Numbered from the stretch's first letter, positions 46,940 through 61,640 are shown. The stretch: 64,000 bases of DNA from Latrodectus hesperus (GCA_037975125.1 CM075857.1:27398582-27462581); one strand, 5' to 3'. Numbers and translations: made by a program. The notes: generated by a model from the sequence alone, not told the origin.

Positions 46940-48250
46940 CATTTTGATGAAACATAAAAAGTAACTCATGCCCTTTTTATGTATTTTTTAAAATGAGTTA
47001 TATGTTTTTGTCATATTTACTCTAAAATAAGTTAGTGTTTTCCTAAATTCTCATGCATGTGACTTTAAACGGATCAATTCCTGTGTTTAATATCTGTAAA
47101 AATTAATAAAAAGTATATGCAACAATGTTTATGAAAAAATGAGGGGAATTAATTCTCCATTCCCTTTTATTCCATTCAAAATGGATATAGTAAAAGAAAG
47201 AATGAGAGTTGTGAAAGAAAAAACATATTTCTAATTACTCATAGACATCTCTTGTTACATACTGCTTATCTTTACATGAATATTCCGAAATTGCTAATCA
47301 TTTTATATTGAGAAAAAATTATGAAAGTTTTGAGAATAAGTTATATTCTTTGTAAGTGCGTCCCATTCTAAAGTTCTTAAACTGAAAATCAGTATTTTGG
47401 GTCTTAGAAACAATCCATTTTAATGCTGTACAGTCTTTCAATCTTCTTATCCCACCAGAATTGAATGTAGGTATTGATTTCGCGCAGTGAACAGTACTAT
47501 GAATATTAACTTCTAGTGAATTATCAGTGCACGCGATCTTAATTTATTTCATGAATTCATGATATTTCACATAAAATATCTTAATTTAAAAGTAAGAAGA
47601 TATATTTTCGACTTTAGTGAATTCATTATTGTGTCTGGATGAATAATATCAAGAAAAACTTAGAAGGCTATTTTTATGTAATTTAACTTTTGAAATAAAA
47701 TGCTCCTGTTCGTGTATTTTTTTTTATTTTTATCTTTTTTAGTATTTTTTCATCAATAGTGAATTTTAATCCAATATTATCTGAAATATTAACTTCATTA
47801 TCTATAAAAATTTCTAGAAAATAAAAGCACAAGGAATTTTTTAATTATTTAAAAATCTTGATACCGCAGGATCTATTTCAAAATTGTCCAATGACAAACT
47901 TATGAGTTATCTCTCAATTATTACTTTAACTATAAGAACGGAAACAGTTTACGGAAAATTTAAGTACAATTATAGATTCGAATTGGAAAACATAAGTTTC
48001 CTTATAATGAATAAAAACAATCACATTAATTTTGCACTTTGATTTATTAACAGTTAACAGTTACACAACTCATTAAAATAAATTGTAACTATTTTAATTA
48101 CCATATACTATTCTATTTCACTATAATAACTCTACTATTTGAATATAATAATATACTATACTATTTCAATAAAGTATTACAATTGATTCTTTTTTAAATA
48201 AATTTTCTTGTACTTTGTTGGGATTGATTTTCAGAAATTTATTTTCAATT
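46940..48250. other. AT-rich sequence, nothing recognised
   Basis: No gene-like signal before the minisatellite. Confidence 0.5.
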
Positions 48251-48253
48251 GAT

Positions 48254-49591
48254 ATGAATAAATACACTAAAACCTATATGAATAAATTCACTAAAACCTA
48301 TATGAATAAATACACTAAAACCTATATGAATAAATTCACTAAAACCTATATGAATAAATTCACTAAAACCTATATGAATAAATACACTAAAACCTATATG
48401 AATAAATACACTAAAACCTATATGAATAAATACACTAAAACCTATATGAATAAATACACTAAAACCTATATGAATAAATTCACTAAAACCTATATGAATA
48501 AATACACTAAAACCTATATGAATAAATACACTAAAACCTATATGAATAAATACACTAAAACCTATATGAATAAATTCACTAAAACCTATATGAATAAATA
48601 CACTAAAACCTATATGAATAAATACACTAAAACCTATATGAATAAATACACTAAAACCTATATGAATAAATACACTAAAACCTATATGAATAAATTCACT
48701 AAAACCTATATGAATAAATACACTAAAACCTATATGAATAAATACACTAAAACCTATATGAATAAATACATTAAAACCTATATGAATAAATTCACTAAAA
48801 CCTATATGAATAAATACACTAAAACCTATATGAATAAATACACTAAAACCTATATGAATAAATTCACTAAAACCTATATGAATAAATACACTAAAACCTA
48901 TATGAATAAATACACTAAAACCTATATGAATAAATACACTAAAACCTATATGAATAAATACACTAAAACCTATATGAATAAATTCACTAAAACCTATATG
49001 AATAAATACACTAAAACCTATATGAATAAATACACTAAAACCTATATGAATAAATACACTAAAACCTATATGAATAAATACACTAAAACCTATATGAATA
49101 AATACACTAAAACCTATATGAATAAATACACTAAAACCTATATGAATAAATACACTAAAACCTATATGAATAAATTCACTAAAACCTATATGAATAAATA
49201 CACTAAAACCTATATGAATAAATACACTAAAACCTATATGAATAAATACACTAAAACCTATATGAATAAATACACTAAAACCTATATGAATAAATACACT
49301 AAAACCTATATGAATAAATACACTAAAACCTATATGAATAAATACACTAAAACCTATATGAATAAATACACTAAAACCTATATGAATAAATTCACTAAAA
49401 CCTATATGAATAAATACACTAAAACCTATATGAATAAATACACTAAAACCTATATGAATAAATACACTAAAACCTATATGAATAAATACACTAAAACCTA
49501 TATGAATAAATACACTAAAACCTATATGAATAAATACACTAAAACCTATATGAATAAATACACTAAAACCTATATGAATAAATACACTAAA
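48254..49591 (+). repeat. 24-bp minisatellite, 55.75 units, open frame
   Basis: The unit ATGAATAAATACACTAAAAC+CTAT repeats with almost no variation. It encodes MNKYTKTY in one frame, giving an open frame of 459 codons that starts at 48215 and stops after the last partial unit. Eleven units (numbers 2, 4, 5, 10, 14, 19, 23, 26, 31, 39, 48) carry TTC for TAC, and unit 22 has one C-to-T change. Because 24 is a multiple of three and the unit has no in-frame stop, the open frame follows from the repeat itself. There is no evidence of a protein. Confidence 0.97.
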
Positions 49592-49594
49592 TGA

Positions 49595-50515
49595 ATTTAT
49601 CTATAAAAATAGTTTTATACGGTGGACAGAAAAGAAAAGGCATAAAAAAATAGCTCAAAAACTTCACGAATCCACCTACACAAATAGGTTTCGCAAAACA
49701 ATTGAAAAATATTTTTTTATTTAGTGAATATGGACCACATAAAAAGTCTCAAGTGGAAAATAACTCAAAAGTTTACGAAATAACTAGGAACGGTTTCCTA
49801 AACGAAATCAAGATACGAACATTTAGGATAGATAAGGCAAAGCAGAAAAGCAAACTTTACGAGAGTGACGCAAGTATTTTAAATGAAATTATACAGATCA
49901 GTATTAAACTGAGAACGCGAAATCACTGGATATATAAATCTAGTTGTTACTGGGGTATTGTATTCATATGTAATATATTTGGTTGACGCAATGCAAATGA
50001 AATGTGATGAAATACATATGAAAAATTGAAGAAATTAACGTCCACTCAAACTATTTCATTTTTTATTGATAATTTCATGAATTACGATCCAATTTGATTG
50101 AAATTTTCATTTACCGGACAAAAATATCATATAAATAAAGAAAATGCCTAGAGACCATGAGAAAAGAGATTTGAGTGAATAGATAATGTACAGGGACAAT
50201 TTTAATATTTTTAGTTTTAAAATGAAAATGTTATTTTCTTATTGAAATTTAATTTGACACCTTAAAATTAATTCCCACGTTTCGTTGTTTCTGTGGAAGA
50301 ATTCAAAGGTAATAATTTCCATAAGAGTTTCCAAAAAACTAAAATAAAAATGCAATTATTTTGAATTATAATGAATTGTTAGTGCTATCATTAGCTATAG
50401 AGGGAATATTTGTATTTAGTTTTTGTTTTCCACACAGCTACTTCTCTTCATCTATTATAACGTGTGAAAAGTTAGAGCGAACAGATTCTCACACAAATTA
50501 TTCAACTCTTAAATC
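49595..50515. other. AT-rich sequence, nothing recognised
   Basis: A 94-codon plus-strand frame (49702-49986) lies here but resembles no known protein. Confidence 0.45.
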
Positions 50516-50519
50516 ATAA

Positions 50520-51200
50520 ACGACTAAATGAACATAAAAATCCCGAGAAGATGTCCTGAGGGTCGCACATTTCTAACAATCTTTGAGTTGTGGAAACGAG
50601 AGCCAACATGCTTTACCAGTTGTAAAAAGGGCCTTACAAGACCATCAATTTTATATCGTAAGTGAGCGGATCGAATATTATCGCGCGAGTCGCAATCATC
50701 CCAAGATTCATGATTGCCGGTTTCGATCTCATAAATTTCCCCGCGCGCTGAATCTTCGGTTGCTGAAATCGAGGCACACACAAGACCAACCGCAACTTCA
50801 TCATTTTAAACATGAACGGGAAAAAGGATGGATAATAACATACACACAACTTTTGCGAGCTGTCATAGGCAAAATTTATGGACATAACTGCTCTTTTTTC
50901 TAGCATTTGGCATGTAAACGCTTTCGCTCGTCTCGCTAGAGGCTGAGTTTTTGATATTCGTACGTGTTGCGGTTCCTAAATGTCGCCAAGTTTTGGTTTT
51001 TTGGCAGAGGAGCACTCGCTTCCAGTAGACGCATAATAATGAGAAGTTTAAGGGCCGAGGTGCAGTCGCGAGATTTGATGCCTCGTGCTAAACTGTATCA
51101 CGAGTGACCTTCGCCACTGAGAACTTATTCCGATTTAACTAACTGGAATGAGAAGGCTCTCTGACGTCACGGGTGGAAAAGTTCAGTGTTCCCCGTTAGG
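50520..51200. promoter_or_regulatory. GC-richer CpG-containing island, possible regulatory DNA
   Basis: About 680 bp with many CpG dinucleotides (CGCGCGAGTCGC, CCCCGCGCGC, TCGCTCGTCTCGC) in an AT-rich setting. It contains a TGACGTCA-type site near 51162. There is no recognised protein and no tRNA-like boxes. A conserved enhancer, promoter or noncoding exon are all possible. The regulatory label is inference from composition only. Confidence 0.35.
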
Positions 51201-51528
51201 AAGAATGAAGTCGTTAAAATGAGAAACACCTAATAGCTGATCGCATCTAATTTTTAATTGTAGATAGTAAAATGTATGTTACTTTTGGATTGCAGACATG
51301 ATGATCATTTCTTAAATATCTTATTTTTAATAAACAATGCATATTCCATCTTGGACCAAGGTAAATTATCCTGAATAACAAAGTAACATGATTAATCAAA
51401 TAAAAGTTTTCAAGAGAAAAAAATTTTAGTTTTACACAAAATCACTTATATATATAGGATGTCCTTCTATTAGTTTCATATTTGATACTATATAGTATAT
51501 ATACTATATATCAGATCTATCATAATAG

Positions 51529-51659
<131 letters not shown>

Positions 51660-51664
51660 TATAT

Positions 51665-51991
<327 letters not shown>

Positions 51992-52615
51992 ACTGTAAAT
52001 TATATCTCACACATATGTGAAAATAAATTGATTATAATTGAATAAATTGATTGTGATAAAGATAGAGGGCAGATAACTAATTACAGTAGGTTGACACACA
52101 GAAATACATTAATAAATAATAAGATAGGCATATGCCTGTAATACGAATTAAAAAAGCCATAATGTATTACATTATCTTATTTGATTTTTCTTATTATGAT
52201 TGCTTGCAAATATTATTAATTAATTCGTCTTAAATATTTGCATTGACTCTCTAAACTTTCTGTTTTACCTTACATCTGATTAGGGTAGTATCAAAATAAT
52301 CGAAATCGTACTGATGGAAAGGTGGATGATGATTTTATATTGAAGTGATTGAGGTCTTGCATAACATTGATTTAACAAATTCTTTTAACTTATATCTGTG
52401 ATTAACGATCTAATTTACAGCGGATTTTAACAAAAGAGACAGTTCGGTATGAATAAGATGGCCGCGCGGAAAACATTTTTGAATTCCATTTCAAAGTCGC
52501 CACTTCAAGAATAATACTCAGATAATTTGAGCATTTCAATTTAATTTATTTCTTGATTTAACAATTTTTGAAAGATTTTCATTGTTTTAATTTATAGTTA
52601 TTATAGATATTTTAT
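51992..52615. other. AT-rich sequence, nothing recognised
   Basis: No gene-like signal. Confidence 0.5.
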
Positions 52616-52619
52616 AGTT

Positions 52620-52835
52620 AAGTGGTTGTTTCTTTGGGTCTAGTTGAGATCATGACTACGCCACATTGCAATTCTCATTGGCTTAAAAAATCTAGGACGT
52701 CAGATAACGTTTCATCTACGTCACATCGTATTAAGATGGCTTTATTCATCCGACTTGTAACCGAACTTGTTCCTGCCTTCAAACCGCATTATTCGAGCTG
52801 CAGCAAACGAGACGGAAGTGTATCATTGAATATCT
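52620..52835 (+). repeat. Dispersed repeat E, plus copy
   Basis: Contains GAGATCATGACTACG, CAATTCTCATTGGCTTA, TTTCATCTACGTCACA and GCCTTCAAA. The same phrases in the same order are found on the minus strand of 54300-54515. Two TGACGT/ACGTCA-type motifs lie inside. There is no coding frame in common. The family is unknown to me. Confidence 0.8.
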
Positions 52836-53399
52836 GAGAGTTGTCGGTGATGAGAAATCGTATTTTTTTCCATTTGTAAAAATTTTCAAAATCATTGTTC
52901 TACATAATTAGTTACCTGTTGTTCTACATAATTAGTTTTCAAATCTTTAGCGATATAGCTTCCAAAAATAGCACATAAAAATAAGCAAAGTGAAAAAGAG
53001 AAAACATCCATTTTATGGTTAGTTTAAACCAGCAAAGACGATTTAAGTTTTTTTTTATTTAATTTTTATTTTAATATACAAATATTTGTGTGCGCACACA
53101 CACATATATATAAAAGGCAATGACATTCACAACTATACTGATTTTCATTTCTCTATTTTCTACTGTAAATATCTCACAGCTGGATGCGAATTCACATGTC
53201 ATCACAAATCGCTGTACATGTACCACTACGGAATTACTTATAACAATGCAATGATTGATAAATTAAACATGCTTATTTCACTGGACTGGCTACCGTTTGA
53301 GAGTGATCAGAATTTCTTATTCAAATCAAACACCATCAGACACCTCCCTGAGAAATCATTTTGAAACGTCCGCTAAAAATAAAAAATAAAAAAAGAGCC

Positions 53400-53765
53400 C
53401 TCATGAATTCCGTGAAATGAAACACGTCCAGTGGGTAATCCTTTTTCAACAAACCATGGCGAGTCTGTTAACATTCTTTTTGCTACCTACTGCGCTGTGA
53501 CCAGGGCACGCCTAGTTTAGATTCTCTTGGGAGGCGATTCAATGATGCTTCACACTCTCTTCCACCAAATTCGGTGACGTGTGCTCTGGCAAATCTTCTC
53601 GCCAATTTATCAAGCTGCCACATGTAAGATAGATGACAAGAGCCATTCACCTCCCTCGCCACATCTCGTTACATCATGCATTAGTTTCGCCAATTCATAA
53701 AGCGTTCTTGCTCTTTAGGCATCCGTGAAATCACGGGCCACATATGATATTGCCTCATTTCAGGG
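53400..53765. other. GC-richer island, unknown
   Basis: A moderately GC-rich stretch with no recognised domain or tRNA boxes. It may be a conserved noncoding element. Confidence 0.3.
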
Positions 53766-54299
53766 TTGCTTTAAAAAAAAGTAATCATTCAAATTATTAA
53801 TTGACAAACCATGGAATGTAATTATAAATGTGATCAGTGAGCTAACTTATTGTTATTACCCCATGTAAATGATTAGAAATTTAAAATTCATTGAGGAAAT
53901 TTAAAAAAAATGATATTGATAATGATAAAATTGATATTGATAAAAATGAAAATGATATGATATATACAAAAGCAAGGCATTAGTCTTAAGAGTTAAAAGA
54001 GATTGTTTAGTTGCAATATTAAATTAAAATTCTATTCATTAAGGAAATTAAAAAAAAATTAAATCTCCTTGCCAATTTAAACTAACTATAAAGTGGATGT
54101 TTTGTGTTTTTCATTTTGCTTTTTCTTCTGTTCTATTGTCACAACGTGTTAATGTCTTGAATCAATGTAAAACGGCTTCTCAAACCGATGCTTTTGCCTT
54201 TATATCAGAACTTTATATTTATATTATTAACAAAAGTAATTTTGCTTTATATTTATTAACAAAAGTAATTTTGGCGCTGATTCTCAAACATTCGCAGGT

Positions 54300-54515
54300 G
54301 ATCTTCGCCTTCTTTGCTGCCTTTCGAAAAATGGGATTTGAAGGCTGGCAGCAAATTTGTCAACAAGGCTGATTTACGACGCTATCTCAATAAGATGTCG
54401 TAATTAATTATGTGTGACGTAGATGAAACATCATATGACGTCATGGATATCTTAAGCCAATGAGAATTGAAATAAAATGATGCAGTCATGATCTCAAGTG
54501 GAACGAAATAAACAA
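54300..54515 (-). repeat. Dispersed repeat E, minus copy
   Basis: Reverse-complement counterpart of 52620-52835, about 1.5 kb away, with small indels. The shared blocks are CAATTCTCATTGGCTTAA and TTTCATCTACGTCACA. Confidence 0.8.
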
Positions 54516-57500
54516 TTAATTTATGGTTAATAAATATAAAGTTTAATTTTGAATGACAAAAATACTTAGAAAAGTAAACATATATGATATAAATGGATTT
54601 TAATTCAAAGTTTCATTTTTGATTGGATATAATAAAACCAAATCTAAGTTTTCTGCAGTTAAAGTTGACCAGATAAGTTAAATAAAGCTTATTTTGCGTC
54701 AAATTTTCAAGAAGTAATTACTCTGAATTGCTTTAGACCATTATGATCTGAAAACAAACCCATATTTCAAAATTAAATTACTAATGGATAAACCACAAAT
54801 TACGTATACAGACTTCAAGATTATTATCTTTTAAAATTTTTGCAATTTATTCTTGTTATTCTTTGTGTGAATATCATTTTTTGTGTTATTCTCGTATGTC
54901 ATTCTTTCTACGAATGGAACATTAAATCAAGCGAATTGTATATAAGTGAATCCTTTTTCGCCGTTTTTTGAAGTCCTAGATTTTTTGCGGAGAACACTCT
55001 ACATATAAATATTAATTTAGAAAACATAATATTAACACATTTAACTATAAAACATGTGAGAAATTATAATTAAAGAATATCATTTTAAATTTAGAAACTG
55101 TATTAGTAAAATATAAGAACACTTAATTTATCAGAACAATTATGCTAAGATTACGCTTAAAAATAGTTAGATTAATTTCAATTTTAATTATATATACAAA
55201 TTCGCATAAAACGTATTTAATTACATACAAATTCGCATTATAATTATTATTAATTTACTACGATATATATTTCCCAAATTTATTTTAAATAGCTTATAAA
55301 AAATTTAATTTTATTTTAAGCAATTTTCTTTTGAGGAAACTAGTAGCAAGACTCCCTCTATTTAAATGAAATACTTATTTAATGTGTCTGGTGAATTTTT
55401 TGGTCCGGGGTTGAATTTAAAATGGCTGAACAGGCTGAAACACATACCTGGTTCTTGATTTTTAGTTAATTACAACGTTTGTGATTAATTGAAACCATAA
55501 TTATTGGCAATTTGAACTTAGTGTAAAGTTATTTATACTGCAATGTACAGCGTTTTGGAGCAGTGCACGAACTGTTCACTTCTTTTAAGCACAGAAAGCA
55601 TACGGTTTGGGATCGGAAAACAATATATAATATGCTCCCCCTTTTTCTATATTCCCACAGTTTATTTATTTATTTTTTCAAAATAATGATATTTTAATTT
55701 TTTTTAAAAAATAATTGTACAGCAGAAAATGTGTTTACGTTTTTTCCAGTATGCTGCTAATCAAAAATACGCTTTAATATGGATGAAATGTATCCTGACT
55801 TCGATATTTAATAATTTCGTATCTAAATGAAATTTTCAAGGGTTATACACCTCTTTTGACTTTACATAATAGATTGAATTGTGAGACTTTGTGTAATGGT
55901 ACAAAAAGGGATCTTAATAAAGATTGTAACTAATGAACATTGTTAACACACACACACAGTAAATAACGTTATTTTTCCATACCTCAATTTTTCTTATAAG
56001 CTATAAGTGCACATTTTCTCCTGGAGAAAACAGTCCATATTAAACAAGCAGGCCTGGTCAGTTATTTTTTACAATAAAGTTTTCTTTGATATTATACGGT
56101 ACGGTTATTTTGGAAAAATTTTATTCACTTCATTTTTAAAAAATAATTGTTATCATTTACCTTGAGCCTTTCTTTTCTTTAGATTATTGAATCAAAAAAT
56201 AATGTAAAAGTGTTTGACAAAAATTTCGATTAAATTCTGAGAAAATTGAGTTTTTTTAGATTTAATTTGTAACTTTATTTTAATGGAAACACGTTAGAAA
56301 GCATAAAATTTTTAATTCGTCATAAAAATAATAATAATCATTAAAAATATACAACTCATAAGTTGTTCTTGTTAATGAATCTTCTGTTTTTTGAATGAAT
56401 TTTGTCTTTCATTTTGAACTACGCCTTAATTACTCTTGAAATTATTATTCTTTCTTACTTGAATTAACAGTTTTTATTATTTCTGCTTCCTTATCACTTT
56501 TTTCCAACAAACTTTTGAATAGTGTACGGATAGCATGATCTGCAGAAAAAAGAAGAAGTTACGGTTGCAGTTAGCTTTGTTGCAAATTGTATTAAATATA
56601 TAGCCATTAGAAGAATCCAGGGCGGAAACGAACCTCGGTGACAGGTTAAAAAGTGGAAGATTTTTAAGGTACATTAATCTTAAATCTGTTAAAGCGCTGA
56701 AAGTTTTTATTCAAGCGAAATGGATGCTCCCTCTCTTACAGGTAGGGTGTGGTGATTTTTTTTTTCTACAGAAAGGCAGACAATTGTGTCCTTATTTTGT
56801 CGACGCAATTTAAAACCTGTTTTGGTATTTTACCTACAACAGTTTGTTGAGTGGGCTCTGTATGTGGTTTAAATTAGAAAAGGAGGATATATAATACAAT
56901 AAGCTCTTGATATCGATAATTTTAATCTAAAACGGCATCGTGTTACATTGTGTCCGAGATTATATTCCACTATCGAAAAACTTTGGAGAATAAATGGCTG
57001 TTTTTCTGAAAAGATTAATACCACTTTATCTTTGAGATCTCAAATTGCGGTTATTTACACAAGAGATGGATTTCAGCACATTTCAAATATTTTATCATTA
57101 TCTGTTGGCAGGTAATTCATGAAACATTACTTTGAGCTGTTTCATGAAGTCTTCATGAACCTGACTTGCAATTTTCATGAGCTTCTGTCGGTGAATTAAA
57201 CATCTTGTTTGGTTTGAATGTGAACCTCATCGAAGCGATTTTGGAAGTTGTAGAGAAATTTCGCTTACGCAATATTTCTTAACATATACAATATTTCTTA
57301 AGCATTAAGTACAAAGTAAAGGGAGAAAAAAAGCTTAAGCGTACTCAGCTATTTTTTAAGGCTATATGAAACGAAATGTATAAATCATAGTTAAGACAAT
57401 TTAGTTTTTAAAGCTATCGATATTGTTATATGTGAATAACTAATTAAAAGACTTCTGAAGTTATTATTTAAGGAAAAAAACAACTTATATTGAAAAAAAT

Positions 57501-58514
57501 TAACATACATGTTGCTGTATGTGTTTACCTCATAAGATTGCAATGTCTATTACAATGAGAGGATTTAAAATAAATAGAAAAATTATTAAAGTTAAGATTT
57601 ATTAAAAATTATTTCAATTAAAAAAAAAAAAGAAACAGATAAAAGCTAGTTGATGTACACGAAATTGTGCTAATATTTTACAATAAATTTTAAAAAATGA
57701 CATAAGTTTTTTATAGGATAAATTTTTGTCGAAGAATTTGTTTGGTAAGAATTCTTATTACGTTGAAAAGACAAAAAAAGAGTATATTCATAAAGAAAAT
57801 GAAAATAATTATGTTTTTAATTTTCCAATAAAAATATTTAAATTCTTATATAGAATCACATTTTAATCAATGATGTAAAATTTAACGAGGATACATTTCA
57901 TATTTTTCTTAATTTATGATTAATAAACTTTTTCATCAATGAAAAATATTTTTGTAGATATAAGTTCTTAAAAATACTTTTGCAAAAGTTAGTTCAAATA
58001 AATGCTTGTTTTGAAAATTCCTTTAGAACATTCTTGATGAAAAGAACAAATGTCCGCTATATTATGAGTAGTCTGATTTTATACTTTTTCGGTTTCAAAA
58101 ATCCCTCAATTCATGGATCGGGGATTGAACTGGAATAGTTATAACTTGTACATTGAAATCTTTTTTAAAACATTCTATTGAAAATGTTTATAGAGTAGAT
58201 AACAATTAAACACTAAAACATAACTTTACTTTTTAAGGAATTTCTGATTTTAAGCATAAAGTCTAAGCTAATTTATATCACACCTTATATATAAAAAAAG
58301 CTTTTTTGTTAGTTTGTAATTTATTAGTCATATATTCATACACATTTTTCCGACTCCAAAATCAGTTCCGTTTTGGGTAGTGGGTTGATTTGAGAAATAC
58401 CATTATTAATTCAAACCGTTCAAAAATATTATTTGAAATATTTAATACAATAAATAACAATTCAGAATAATAGCAAATGATATAAATTAAACAAGTATTG
58501 TTTATCTAAAATAC

Positions 58515-58515
<1 letters not shown>
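54516..58515. other. AT-rich sequence, no gene recognised
   Basis: Four kilobases with only short chance-type frames. No splice-bounded coding exon, tRNA-like box pair or sizeable tandem array was found. Confidence 0.5.

Positions 58516-58516
<1 letters not shown>

Positions 58517-58561
<45 letters not shown>
58517..58561. repeat. (TA)n tract
   Basis: About 22 TA units just upstream of the LINE remnant. Confidence 0.95.
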
Positions 58562-58562
<1 letters not shown>

Positions 58563-58575
58563 TGATAATTCCCGT

Positions 58576-59063
58576 TTACTGGAATGTAGAGAGCTATCAA
58601 CATCAGTCTCTGTTGTTTTCCAGTGGATCTCAGCTCACTGCGGGATTCCTGGGAACGAGGCTGCCGACATTTTGGCCAAAAAAGGTGCAAGGGTCCTTTA
58701 GAGACCTTTGAAAAGCCTCTCTTTTCATTCAGTGAAACTCCTGATAAAAGAAGATATGACCGAAAGATATCCAAGATAAAGCAGGAAGCATTGTTTAACT
58801 CTGCTGGGTAAGCCATGGGCCTCGCTGATAAAGGATACACACAGTCCATCCCCGATTTCCCTAGAAGCTCAGCTGTGGCTCTCTTCCGACTGACTGCTCG
58901 CCCGCACATTTGCCTAGGTTTGGACTTTGTGACTCTCCCTTACGTACTCTCTGCAGACAACATCAAATTTTTGATGCTACTGATTTCAACTAGAGCTCTG
59001 CACTTGTGTTTTTTTAACTGTAGAGTTCAGAAATATTGGAAGGCTAGAGAAGTTATGGTGTAA
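58576..59063 (+). pseudogene. LINE ORF2 remnant: RNase H end and C-terminus
   Basis: The first part reads VFQWISAHCGIPGNEAADIL, an RNase H segment with its last catalytic aspartate, and then a stop. The sequence continues in shifted frames with IPDFPRSSAVALFRLTA and ends with [11 protein letters not shown] and a TAA at 59061-59063. At least one frameshift and two stops break the frame. It is a third LINE type in the window. The upstream part of ORF2 is missing. Confidence 0.85.
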
Positions 59064-59085
59064 TAGCCAAATTTCTGGGTATTTG

Positions 59086-60011
<926 letters not shown>

Positions 60012-60339
60012 GTGTGTGTGTATTACTTAATTTTATCAAAGATAAATCTTAATAGAATGTGAATTTTTAGCATGACTCTTTTAAAATATTTTTTCCTAAT
60101 AATAACTTGTGTATGTTTCCATATTTATCTTTTCAGCTTTCAAAATATCCTTTATAGCGTATGCTTGATTGAAAAGATAAATGTTACAACTAACTCATTC
60201 TATTCAAGACACCATATTCAAAACATTTAAAACTACAAGTGACAATAATTAAATGCTGTATAACATTTTTTATTCCTCGATTCAAGTTATCGATTTTTAA
60301 CGCAGTCCTCTTTATGTTATTTATTGGATCCCTACTCAC

Positions 60340-60725
60340 TTCTTTTTCAGGTAGGAAAGCTCATTAATCGTGGGTAGCTGTGGCATCAGACAGGCGAAAC
60401 AAATTTTTCACACAGCGAAGCATTTTTCTTTCACGGCGATACAGTTAAATCGCAAATGGCGACAGTTTTCGGGGTGTGATCCGCTACATGACGTGTCAAG
60501 AACACCCACTCGATTACTGAAGCGAGAATACGACAAGATCGGACGACCCAAGGAGGTGGGGTTCTGTTTGTGTAAGGTGGTGTTTCCCCAACACTTCCGG
60601 TTCCCCATCCACATCTCATTGTCTGCCGCGTGTCACGGTTCGATTATTGTCCTGGTGCATCAAAGTTTGCGTCGGATTAATTGGATTTATCCGAATGTGT
60701 TGGTGGCATGGCCTCAGACCTGATT
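60340..60725. promoter_or_regulatory. GC-richer CpG-containing island, possible regulatory DNA
   Basis: About 380 bp with CpGs and a near-palindromic CGGATTAATTGGATTTATCCG-like block around 60672-60692, whose TAAT core suits homeodomain proteins. Overlapping frames of 60-117 codons on both strands are unrecognised. The regulatory role is inferred from composition and this motif only. Confidence 0.35.
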
Positions 60726-60939
60726 TACATGAATATTTTTCATTTTTCGGAACTTAAATTGTCGTCTGCTTTTTATTCTATGCAATGCAAAAGGATAGCC
60801 AGATGTTTTATTATTTAACATTAATTATAACTATTTTATTGATTTGTGGCAACATCACTATTATGAAAGAAAAATAAAGTTGACCCTTCACTACAAACCA
60901 AATATCTTCCTGTTTTATGTTCTAATTTATTTGAGTGCA

Positions 60940-61025
60940 GCTAGTAGCTGGATAGTTAGTGTTTTGGCTTTCAGTCCATTAGTTCGTGGGTTCGATTCCA
61001 GTCTTATACATTGATGATACTAATA
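60940..61025 (+). mobile_element. tRNA-like SINE head
   Basis: A-box-like TAGCTGGATAGTTAGTG and B-box-like GGGTTCGATTCC (60990-61001) at tRNA-like spacing. The tandem repeat follows directly. Confidence 0.6.
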
Positions 61026-61032
61026 GTTTGTA

Positions 61033-61190
61033 ATCCTCATAAAACTGTAGGCCTTGTACTGTCAGATCTTATGTGCAAGAAATGATCATAAATAGACTAT
61101 CAAATCAATAAAATCCTCATAAAACTGTAGGTCAGATCTTATGTGCAAGAAATTATCACAAATAGACTAACAAATCAATAAGATCTGGAC
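61033..61190 (+). repeat. Tandem duplication, about 77 bp
   Basis: ATCCTCATAAAACTGTAGG and CAGATCTTATGTGCAAGAAA occur twice. The second copy lacks about 12 bases between these blocks. Confidence 0.92.
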
Positions 61191-61424
61191 GTGAGTTTTG
61201 AAAGGATGCAAAACAGGTGAAGTAGTTGGTATTAAACTCAGGTGTCAACGTTTTTATTTAATTGAGGTTCATATTTATGAAACACTATATGTTGGACTGT
61301 ATTCTAAGAAAATTATGATTTATCAAGATATTTAGATTCACTTTGTGTCCTGTTATCGATCATCTCTTCAAAAATTATAAATCGTATTACTATCATATTG
61401 TAATATTTACATGTTTTTACCTCC

Positions 61425-61640
61425 CAACCTGTCTCGTGGTCAGAATGCCTGACTGCGGATAGGGAAGTCCTGGGTTCGAATCCCAGTTCGGGCATGGGTG
61501 TACTTTCTCTGTCTATCTTATCTTTGCCCTTTCTTTGTATGAATGATTAGCTACCCTATAAATGGGTACGTATGGCATGTGTGTATTGCGGAAGTCGGAC
61601 TCCACACCAAAATAGGGTTCAGTTGGAAAAGTATAGTATA
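61425..61640 (+). mobile_element. tRNA-headed SINE, family B copy
   Basis: The head has TCTCGTGGTCAGAATGCC and GGGTTCGAATCCC. The body is collinear with 12012-12290 up to GGTTCAGTTGGAAAAGT, where it ends in a short TATAG repeat. Confidence 0.88.

Noticed and set aside
48215..49594. A 459-codon repetitive protein gene, for example silk-like
   Set aside because: The frame is a direct consequence of a 24-bp unit without stops. The composition (Asn, Lys, Thr, Tyr) is unlike spider silk repeats, and no signal peptide or non-repetitive terminal domain is present.
61425..61495. Functional tRNA gene
   Set aside because: A and B boxes are clear, but a SINE body follows that is shared with 12012-12290, and the arms do not pair as a full cloverleaf by eye.
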